Shown here: positions 23,709 through 32,999 of the stretch, piece after piece
How positions within the stretch are numbered: the first letter of the stretch is position 1
Layout of the letters: every line of letters starts with the position of its first letter
NCBI GenBank assembly: GCA_046154695.1
Contig: JBJXFI010000360.1
Location: 1 to 32,999 of the forward strand
Reading direction: 5' to 3'
Length of the DNA stretch: 32,999 nucleotides
DNA from: DALYLB01 sp046154695
Lineage (GTDB): Bacteria > Acidobacteriota > Blastocatellia > RBC074
Translations under genes and position numbers: made by a program
The notes under the pieces: generated by a model
Told to the model about the DNA's origin: nothing
The model's database searches: none
What the model saw: the letters and a program-made list of their open reading frames with translations, nothing else

Positions 23709-23811
23709 GTTCGGAGTTCCGCGTTTACGCGGCGACCTCTCGCCAACGGAGCGCGGACTGGAATCGCACCCATTCCATTCAATGCCTCCGCCTGAAGGCG
23801 GAACTCCGAAC
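23709..23811. repeat. Inverted repeat of the GGAGTTCCGC family between sugar-metabolism genes
   Basis: GTTCGGAGTTCCGC (23709-23722) and GCGGAACTCCGAAC (23798-23811) are perfectly inverted. Each is followed inward by its own small hairpin with a different tip: CCGCG-TTTA-CGCGG (23719-23732) and CCGCC-TGAA-GGCGG (23788-23801). The 55-nt interior (23733-23787) is unrelated to the other loci except for TTCCATTCAA. The repeat begins 5 nt after the kinase stop codon and ends 17 nt before the Tal-Pgi start. Confidence 0.85.
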
Positions 23812-23828
23812 CTATCTCAAGGAGCAAG

Positions 23829-26708
23829 ATGAATCCATTAGTAGAATTACAGAAGCTGGGGCAAAGCATCTGGTATGACAATATTCGGCGCGCGTTGATC
23901 GACAACGGCGACATTGCCGGCAGGATCGCGGAGGATGATTTGCGGGGGATCACGTCGAATCCGACGATCTTCGAGAAGGCGATCGCGGGCAGCGAGGACT
24001 ACAACGAGGCGATGCGGAAGCTGATCGCGGCGGGGGCGACGGTCAATGAGATCTACGAGGCGCTCGCGATCGAGGATATACAGCGGGCATCGGATCTGTT
24101 CAAACCGGTGTATGAGCGAACGAAGAAGCTCGACGGGTATGTCAGCCTGGAGGTTTCGCCGCTGCTCGCGCATGACACCGAGCGAACGATCGCGGAGGCG
24201 AAGCGGCTGTGGGGGGCGCTCAACCGGCCCAATGTGATGATCAAGATTCCGGCCACGCCGGCGGGGCTGCCGGCGATCACGGAGGTGATCGCCTCGGGGA
24301 TCAACGTCAATGTGACGATGATCTTCTCGATGGACAATTACGCGGAGGTCGCCGAGGCCTATATCGCGGGGCTGGAGAAGCGCGCGGCCGCGGGCAAGCC
24401 GATCGACCACGTGGCGTCGGTGGCGAGCGTCTTCGTCAGCCGGATCGACAGCGCGGTCGACAGCCGGCTCGAAGCGATGATCGCGGGCGCGGGGGACGAG
24501 GCGGCGAAGGCGCGCCTCTCTTCCCTGCTCGGCAAGGTCGCGATCGCGAACACGAAGATGCAGTATCAGAAATTCAGGGAGATCTTCGCTACCGGTCGGT
24601 TCGCGAAGCTGGCCGCGAAGGGCGGGCGTCCGCAGCGGCCGCTTTGGGCGAGCACGGGCACGAAGAATCCGAACTACCGGGATGTCTTGTATATCGAGGA
24701 GCTGATCGCGGCCGACACGGTCAACACGGTGCCGCCGGCGACCTACGCCGCCTTCCTCGATCACGGCAAGGTTCGCCTGGGCATCGAGGAGGATCTCGAC
24801 GGGGCAATCGCGACCATGGCGAGGCTGGCGGAGGCCGGGATCGACATCGATCAGGTCTGCCGAAAATTGCAGGATGACGGCGTCAAGTCCTTCGCGGACT
24901 CGTTCGAGAGCCTGATGCAAAGCATCACCTCGAAGCAGGCGACGCTGACGAGCGGGCTGCTCGATCGAATGGAGGCGAGCCTCGGCGCGGCGGAAGCCGG
25001 CGTGGACGAGGCGATTCGCAGGGCGGAATCCGAGCAGTGGACAAGCAGGATCCACCGCCGGGACGCGTCGCTTTGGAAATCGGAGGAGGAGCATCAGAAG
25101 ATCATCCGAAACTCGCTCGGCTGGGTGACGGTTCCCGAACATCTGGCGGCCCAGACGGAGGACCTGGCGGCGTTCAGCGCGGGGATTCGCAACGACAGTG
25201 AGACGGGCGGCTTCAAGCACGTGATGCTGCTAGGAATGGGAGGCAGCAGCCTTTGTCCCGAGGTCTTTCGCCGCGCGTTCGGCAAACAGCCGGGCTTCCC
25301 GGAGATTCACGTGCTCGATTCGACCGATCCGATGACGGTGGCGGCCTTCGAGTCGCGGGTCGATCTCGCGAAGACGCTCTTCGTCGTCGCCAGCAAATCG
25401 GGGACCACGACCGAGCCGCTGATGTTTTACAAGTATTTCTTCAACCGCATGCGGGAGATCAGGGGCGATCGCGCGGGAGAGAGCTTCGTCGCGATCACCG
25501 ATCCGGGCCCATTGATGGAGCAGGCCGCGAAGGAAGACAAGTTCCGCCGGATCTTCCTCAATCCGGCGGATATCGGCGGGCGCTATTCCGCGCTCTCGTT
25601 CTTCGGCATCGTCCCGGCGGCCTTGCAGGGCATCGATTTCAAGACGCTGCTCGCGCGCGCGGTGCGCGCGATGCATGCCTGCGCGCCGCCGGTCCCGGCG
25701 GCGGACAACCCGGCCGTCAGGCTGGGCGCGATTCTCGGCGCACTGGCCGGCGCGGGCCGCAATAAGATGACGCTGACGACCGATCCGCGCGTCGCCTCGG
25801 TCGGGCTGTGGATCGAGCAGCTCGTCGCCGAGAGCACGGGCAAGGAAGGCAGGGGCATCGTCCCGGTTGCCGGCGAGCCGCTCGGCGCGCCGGGCGTATA
25901 CGGCGCCGACCGCCTCTTCGTTCACATCGCCGTCGGAATGATCGAGCCCGACGTTGAAAACCGGCTGCGCGAACTCGAAGCCGCCGGACATCCCGTCGTC
26001 CGGCGCGTGATGACCGATCTGCTCGACCTCGGCGAAGAGTTCTATCTCTGGGAGATGGCGACCGCGATCGCCGGCAAAATCATGGGAATCAATCCGTTCG
26101 ATCAGCCAAACGTGCAGGAGTCGAAGGACAACACCCGCCGGCTGCTCGACGAATTCAAGGCGAAGGGCAGGTTGACGCCGCAATCGCTGGCCGCCGAGGG
26201 AGAAGGGCTGAAGGTTCTCTGCACTAATGAAACGATCGGCCAGCTTGGGAAGGGGCTCTCGTCGGAGGCCTTCATCGTGGCCCATCTCAAGCGGGCAGCG
26301 GCGGGCGATTACATCGCGCTGCTCGATTACATTCAGGAGACCGACGCGCACGAATCCCTCATTCAGGCGATTCGCATGCATCTGCGGGATGCGCTGCACG
26401 TCGCGACGACGACGGGTTATGGGCCGCGCTTCCTCCATTCGACCGGACAACTGCACAAGGGCGGCGATGATTCGGGCGTCTTCGTGCAGATCACGGCCGA
26501 CCCCGCGGAGGATCTCGCCCTGCCCGGCGAGCCTTTCGGCTTCGGCGTGCTGATCAAGGCGCAATCGCTCGGCGATTTCGAATCGCTGGCGAGCCGCCAT
26601 CGCCGCGCGATCCGCGTGCATCTCGGCCAGGAGATCGAGGCCGGGCTGATGACGCTTCTCCGAATCGTCCAGGCGGCCTTTCCGCTCAGCCAGAAGCAGG
26701 CCCAATGA
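23829..26708 (+). CDS. Bifunctional transaldolase / glucose-6-phosphate isomerase
   Basis: The 959-residue cytoplasmic fusion joins the non-oxidative pentose phosphate pathway to upper glycolysis. Residues 1 to about 375 are a TalB/Tal-type transaldolase with GITSNPTIFEKAI (40-52), the Schiff-base lysine in MIKIPAT (Lys139) and WASTGTKNP (273-281). A helical linker (about 376-420) leads into phosphoglucose isomerase: LLGMGGSSLCPE (467-478), VLDSTDP, the phosphate-binding SKSGTT (522-527), GRYSALSFFG and NPFDQPNVQESKD. The fusion is known in several phyla, including Acidobacteriota and Cyanobacteria, so it is not an assembly artefact. ATG 23829 has AAGGAG 6 nt upstream. The stop codon overlaps the start of the lactonase gene (ATGA). 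Confidence 0.96.
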   Translation: MNPLVELQKLGQSIWYDNIRRALIDNGDIAGRIAEDDLRGITSNPTIFEKAIAGSEDYNEAMRKLIAAGATVNEIYEALAIEDIQRASDLFKPVYERTKKLDGYVSLEVSPLLAHDTERTIAEAKRLWGALNRPNVMIKIPATPAGLPAITEVIASGINVNVTMIFSMDNYAEVAEAYIAGLEKRAAAGKPIDHVASVASVFVSRIDSAVDSRLEAMIAGAGDEAAKARLSSLLGKVAIANTKMQYQKFREIFATGRFAKLAAKGGRPQRPLWASTGTKNPNYRDVLYIEELIAADTVNTVPPATYAAFLDHGKVRLGIEEDLDGAIATMARLAEAGIDIDQVCRKLQDDGVKSFADSFESLMQSITSKQATLTSGLLDRMEASLGAAEAGVDEAIRRAESEQWTSRIHRRDASLWKSEEEHQKIIRNSLGWVTVPEHLAAQTEDLAAFSAGIRNDSETGGFKHVMLLGMGGSSLCPEVFRRAFGKQPGFPEIHVLDSTDPMTVAAFESRVDLAKTLFVVASKSGTTTEPLMFYKYFFNRMREIRGDRAGESFVAITDPGPLMEQAAKEDKFRRIFLNPADIGGRYSALSFFGIVPAALQGIDFKTLLARAVRAMHACAPPVPAADNPAVRLGAILGALAGAGRNKMTLTTDPRVASVGLWIEQLVAESTGKEGRGIVPVAGEPLGAPGVYGADRLFVHIAVGMIEPDVENRLRELEAAGHPVVRRVMTDLLDLGEEFYLWEMATAIAGKIMGINPFDQPNVQESKDNTRRLLDEFKAKGRLTPQSLAAEGEGLKVLCTNETIGQLGKGLSSEAFIVAHLKRAAAGDYIALLDYIQETDAHESLIQAIRMHLRDALHVATTTGYGPRFLHSTGQLHKGGDDSGVFVQITADPAEDLALPGEPFGFGVLIKAQSLGDFESLASRHRRAIRVHLGQEIEAGLMTLLRIVQAAFPLSQKQAQ

Positions 26709-27454
26709 GAACGCTGCCGCTCGCGAATGGCCGGTTGGAGATCTGCGCCGATGCGGCGGACCTGGCGCGCGAAGCCGCGCGCCGGTTCGCCGCATTGGCG
26801 AGGACCTTCATCGCAAACCACGGCCGGTTCACCGTCGCGCTCGCGGGCGGTTCGACGCCGAAAGCGATGTTCTCGCTCCTGGCCGCGCCGCCGTTCTCCG
26901 ACACGCTCGCCTGGCGCTCGATCCATCTTTTCTGGGGCGACGAACGCTGCGTCCCGCCCGATCATCCCGACAGCAACTATCGGATGACGCGCGAGTCGCT
27001 GATCGACCGCGTCCCGCTCCCCCCGGAGAACATTCATCCAATTCCCGCCGAAGATCCCGATCCCGCGCGCGCCGCGGAACGCTATTCCGAGACGATCCGG
27101 CTCTTCTTCGCACAGGACGCGCCCCGCTTCGATCTGCTCTTTCTCGGCATGGGCGCCGACGGGCATACGGCCTCCCTCTTTCCCGGCACCTCCGCGCTTC
27201 ACGTCGACGATCGGATCGCCGCCGCCAACTACATCGAGAAATTCCGCGCGCATCGCATCACGCTGACCGCCCGAACGATCAACCAGGCGAACAACATCCT
27301 CTTTCTCGTCGCCGGCGCCGACAAGGCCCCCGCGCTGCGGGCCGTCCTCGAAGGCCCCCGCGACATCGAAACCTGGCCCAGCCAGCTCATCGCCCCCGAC
27401 GCCGGCACGTTGAGCTGGATGGTCGATGAGGCGGCCGCGTCGATGCTGGGGTAG
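26705..27454 (+). CDS. pgl: 6-phosphogluconolactonase
   Basis: The 249-residue DevB/SOL-type enzyme hydrolyses 6-phosphogluconolactone, the second step of the oxidative pentose phosphate pathway. Signatures are FTVALAGGSTPKAMF (about 42-56), the IHLFWGDERCVPPDHPDSNYRM-type block split over about 73-94, and FLGMGADGHTASLFPGT (about 145-161). Length and layout are normal for the family. The start codon overlaps the Tal-Pgi stop codon by 4 nt, which indicates translational coupling and a shared message. Glucose-6-phosphate dehydrogenase (zwf), its usual partner, is not in the window. A 17-nt repeat overlaps its stop codon, and a long bidirectional hairpin follows about 110 nt downstream. Confidence 0.95.
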   Translation: MRTLPLANGRLEICADAADLAREAARRFAALARTFIANHGRFTVALAGGSTPKAMFSLLAAPPFSDTLAWRSIHLFWGDERCVPPDHPDSNYRMTRESLIDRVPLPPENIHPIPAEDPDPARAAERYSETIRLFFAQDAPRFDLLFLGMGADGHTASLFPGTSALHVDDRIAAANYIEKFRAHRITLTARTINQANNILFLVAGADKAPALRAVLEGPRDIETWPSQLIAPDAGTLSWMVDEAAASMLG

Positions 27455-27467
27455 CCGGTTGGCGGTT
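27451..27467 (+). repeat. GCCGGTTG-family repeat overlapping the pgl stop codon
   Basis: GTAGCCGGTTGGCGGTT includes the TAG stop of pgl (27452-27454). It matches the inverted copy at 27637-27653 in 15 of 17 positions. Confidence 0.5.
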
Positions 27468-27563
27468 ATAGCGTTTTCACTTGCTTGCCACCCGACCCGC
27501 CATCGAGAAGCGGAATCACGCAGCCAGGGCGCATGCATATGCAAGCGGCTATAAGGATACCGA

Positions 27564-27608
27564 TAAAGACAAATGGCGGGAGGAAGATCCTCCCGCCATT
27601 TGTCTTTA
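27564..27608. terminator. Bidirectional terminator hairpin between convergent genes
   Basis: A 21-bp perfect stem (27564-27584 with 27588-27608) has a 3-nt loop; its outer part is TAAAGACAAAT/ATTTGTCTTTA and its inner part is GC-rich (GGCGGGAGGA). Read in either direction the distal arm ends in a T-rich run, so it can end transcripts from pgl (plus) and from the Oar-like receptor gene (minus). Confidence 0.75.
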
Positions 27609-27636
27609 CCGGCAAGAGCGGCGCCGATTGCCAACG

Positions 27637-27652
27637 AACCGACAACCGGCAA

Positions 27653-27653
<1 letters not shown>
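27637..27653 (-). repeat. GCCGGTTG-family repeat touching the receptor stop codon
   Basis: This is the inverted partner of 27451-27467 (minus-strand sequence GTTGCCGGTTGTCGGTT). Its first base is the last base of the receptor's TAG stop codon. Confidence 0.5.
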
Positions 27654-30886
<3,233 letters not shown>

Positions 30887-31365
30887 ACCATTCCTCCTTT
30901 AGAGTTTTTCTCGCAGCCCGCCTTCCCGCATTTCCCGCGGACTGCCATGTCAATGGAAATCTCTCGCTGGAGATCTCACAGGAATTCTGTTTGTTATAAA
31001 TTTATGGTCAATTTCAATGATAGGCAGCAATTCTTTTGAAATTCTCCGCCCCTTCTGGAAAAGGCAAATTTCATTCCGCCCGCTTCCGGCGCAAAAAAAT
31101 CCATTTTTCTGAATCTGCTTTTGTATTGATGGACCGGCGGAGGGAGGGAATCCGTCGTAACACAAGTAGGCCTCAGAAAAGCGGAAAATGAAATCAGTCC
31201 GCTCCGGTCAGATAAGAAAAATTCGCGGGGAGGACATTAACGCGGGCATTCAGATTTTCGGTTATTTTGGACGAATATTTGGAAGAAGGCGGGGCCGATC
31301 GAGACATTTTGTCTCACCGGGAGCGAAAAGCAGGGCGAGCAGGTTACTCGCCCCGCGTCTCTGAG
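30887..31365. other. Non-coding interval upstream of the Oar-like receptor
   Basis: This 479-nt gap separates two minus-strand genes. It has AT-rich stretches (about 30985-31130) that contrast with the GC-rich genes, a purine-rich Shine-Dalgarno at its left end and a terminator at its right end. TTGACA occurs on the minus strand near 30950 but without a good -10 at the right distance. I see no convincing gene, RNA or riboswitch; short open frames here have no conserved features. Confidence 0.5.
31325..31353 (-). terminator. Probable intrinsic terminator of the M20 amidohydrolase gene
   Basis: GGGCGAG/CTCGCCC (31333-31339 with 31347-31353) forms a 7-bp stem with a 7-nt loop, 12 nt after the stop codon on the minus strand, followed by TGCTTTTC. 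The T-run is short, so strength is uncertain. Confidence 0.55.
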
Positions 31366-32949
31366 TTACTTTCGCACCGTCGGATACTGGATGCCGAGCT
31401 GTTCGAGGTAGGTCTTGTACTTCGCCGGATCGTAGTAGAACTTCTTCATCTCGGCGCGGAACTTCTCCATCTTGTCGCGGTTGAGTTCGATGGCGGGCTG
31501 ATCGGTGGGATTGATCAGTGGCTGATACTTGACCTCTTTGGTCTGGACGTTCCGGAAATAGTCCCAGGCCTGTTTGACGAGGTCGGGGTTGAGCATGAAA
31601 TCGAGGGCGGTCATGGCCTGGGCCTTGGCGCCGGCGGTGGAGCCCTTGTGGGCGATCGGGGTGGCCATGGCGATGGCGTTCTCCCAGCTGTGTCCGGGGA
31701 GGTTGGGGATGTTCGCCGGGTAGCGCAGATAAACCATCGGCACATTCCAGGAGATGTCGCCGACGTCATCCGATCCGCCGCCCATGACCTGTTCCTTCGG
31801 TCCGTCGAGCCCCTTGGATTTGGTTTTGAGTCCGTCGACCTTGGCCTTGATCTCGGTCTGCAGCGCCCGGGCAAGGGTCTGGTCGGCCTCGCTCCAGGCG
31901 GGCATGCCGACGGCCTCGATGTTCTTCGCCTGGACTTCGGCGACGACCTTGTTGAAGTGATTGGGCCAGGCAGAGCCGACGACGCGCTGCGTGACCTTCG
32001 TATCGGTCATGATCGTCGCGGCCTCGGCCATCCGGTTGCCGAGTTCGTACAGTTCCTTGATCTTCGGATAATCGAGTTCGCGGAAGTAGTACCAGACGCT
32101 CGCCTCCGAGGGGACGACGTTGGGCTGATCGCCTCCGTTGACGACGACGTAATGGGAGCGCTGCTGCAGCCGCAGGTGCTCGCGGCGAAAATTCCACCCG
32201 ATGTTCATCAACTCGACGGCGTCGAGCGCGCTGCGGCCCGACCAGGGAGCGCCGGCGGAATGGGCCGCTTTTCCGTGAAAGGTGTACTGCACCGAGACCA
32301 GGCCGCTGTTGCGCTCGGGCTGGCCCCAATTGGTGGCGAAATCGCTGTCCACATGGCAGCCGAGCACGATGTCCACATCCTTGAAGAGCCCCGCGCGCAC
32401 GAAGAAGGCCTTGGTTGCCACGAGTTCCTCGGCCACGCCCGGATAGAGCCGGATCGTGCCGGGCAGCTTGTGCTTCTCCATCATCCGCTTGAGCACGAGC
32501 GCGGCCGTGACGTTGACCGCCTGCCCCGAGTTATGCCCCTCGCCGTGGCCCGGCGCGCCCTCGATCAGCGGATCATGCCAGGCCACGCCCGGTTTCTGCG
32601 ACGCCCGCGGAATGCAGTCGATATCGGTCATAAAACCGATTACCGGCTTGCCCGAGCCGTAACTCGCCACCCAGGCCGTCGGCATTCCCGTCACGCCCCG
32701 CTCCACCTGGAAGCCGTTCTTTTCGAGAATGCCCGTCACATATCGGCTCGTCTCGTATTCCTGGAACCCCAGTTCAGCGAAACTGAAGATGCTGTCGACG
32801 ATCTCCTGCGTCAGCTTCTGCTGTTGATCGACCTCGGCGACCGCCTCGCGCTTCAGATCGTCGATCGTCTTCGATTCCTGGGTGCGGGCGGAAGGGAGCA
32901 GAAAAAACGGCAGCGAAAGCGCCGCGAGCACAGACAAGATTCTTTTCAT
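31366..32949 (-). CDS. Exported M20-family amidohydrolase (AbgB-like)
   Basis: The 527-residue product has a signal peptide (about 1-23, LSVLAALSLPFFLLPSARTQ). The rest is a peptidase M20D/amidohydrolase: FAELGFQEYETSRYV (57-71) at the start, a metal region with GFMTDIDCIP (105-114) and GHGEGHNSGQ (134-143, His139), the Glu-Glu pair in GVAEE (171-175) and GCHVDSD (197-203). The dimerisation/lid domain begins near GKAAHSAGAPW and ends before the C-terminal metal region NLPGHSWENAI. Relatives split aminobenzoyl-glutamate, acyl-amino acids or peptides; a periplasmic peptide or amide substrate is likely. It is longer than cytoplasmic AbgB (about 480) through the signal and a C-terminal extension of about 60 residues. 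ATG 32949 follows AAGGAG. Confidence 0.9.
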   Translation of the reverse strand: MKRILSVLAALSLPFFLLPSARTQESKTIDDLKREAVAEVDQQQKLTQEIVDSIFSFAELGFQEYETSRYVTGILEKNGFQVERGVTGMPTAWVASYGSGKPVIGFMTDIDCIPRASQKPGVAWHDPLIEGAPGHGEGHNSGQAVNVTAALVLKRMMEKHKLPGTIRLYPGVAEELVATKAFFVRAGLFKDVDIVLGCHVDSDFATNWGQPERNSGLVSVQYTFHGKAAHSAGAPWSGRSALDAVELMNIGWNFRREHLRLQQRSHYVVVNGGDQPNVVPSEASVWYYFRELDYPKIKELYELGNRMAEAATIMTDTKVTQRVVGSAWPNHFNKVVAEVQAKNIEAVGMPAWSEADQTLARALQTEIKAKVDGLKTKSKGLDGPKEQVMGGGSDDVGDISWNVPMVYLRYPANIPNLPGHSWENAIAMATPIAHKGSTAGAKAQAMTALDFMLNPDLVKQAWDYFRNVQTKEVKYQPLINPTDQPAIELNRDKMEKFRAEMKKFYYDPAKYKTYLEQLGIQYPTVRK

Positions 32950-32967
32950 GGAGGCTCCTTGGATCGG

Positions 32968-32999
32968 CTTGGAGTTCTGCTTTCGTCGGGGGTTCCGCC
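32968..32999 (+). repeat. Degenerate copy of the GGAGTTCCGC repeat, cut by window edge
   Basis: CTTGGAGTTCTGCTTTCGTC and a following GGTTCCGCC resemble the family arm with substitutions. Any inverted partner would lie beyond the window. Confidence 0.45.

Noticed and set aside
30950..31165. A 71-codon minus-strand frame in the AT-rich gap
   Set aside because: No Shine-Dalgarno, no conserved motif and atypical composition; more likely promoter and leader DNA.

Overview
The window is a GC-rich, gene-dense bacterial chromosome segment, most likely from an Acidobacteriota member. I infer this from three large outer-membrane TonB-dependent receptors with N-terminal carboxypeptidase-regulatory-like domains (two of Oar type), a transaldolase/glucose-6-phosphate isomerase fusion, a fused E2-E1 2-oxoglutarate dehydrogenase, and a haem plus copper monooxygenase-like secreted protein. 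No rRNA, phage, insertion sequence, transposase or CRISPR array is visible.

Layout. 1-2214 (minus): argS followed by the first 49 codons of a DAHP synthase (aroF), cut by the window edge. 2267-2457 (plus): a self-contained tRNA-Glu(CTC) unit with its own promoter and terminator. 2486-6139 (minus): multifunctional 2-oxoglutarate dehydrogenase. 6377-10709 (plus): a TonB-dependent receptor, a class I methyltransferase and a membrane-anchored cyclase-family hydrolase. 10690-18821 (minus): a GxxExxY protein, an Oar-like receptor, an orphan efflux adaptor lipoprotein, a two-module secreted protein and the cytochrome c/copper protein. 18989-21682 (plus): an Asp-box repeat protein overlapping a transglutaminase-like protein, then an RluA-type pseudouridine synthase. 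21710-22330 (minus): an unknown exported protein. 22621-27454 (plus): a sugar-phosphate run of PfkB (KDG-type) kinase, Tal-Pgi fusion and 6-phosphogluconolactonase. 27653-32949 (minus): a second Oar-like receptor and an exported M20 amidohydrolase.

Functionally the segment mixes housekeeping genes (translation, TCA cycle, pentose phosphate and Entner-Doudoroff steps) with envelope genes for uptake and degradation of organic matter. Nothing resembles a defence island or a biosynthetic cluster.

The most unusual content lies between the genes. At least four loci carry a modular inverted repeat with constant outer arms (core GGAGTTCCGC / GCGGAACTCC) and unrelated interiors of 26 to 286 nt. The largest, 14669-15000, is a nested palindrome with 102-nt arms (98/102 identical) enclosing an 18-bp perfect hairpin. 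Several of these loci, and a second repeat family (core GCCGGTTG), begin directly at or within a few bases of gene stop codons. No transposase is encoded nearby, so any mobility would have to be supplied from elsewhere.
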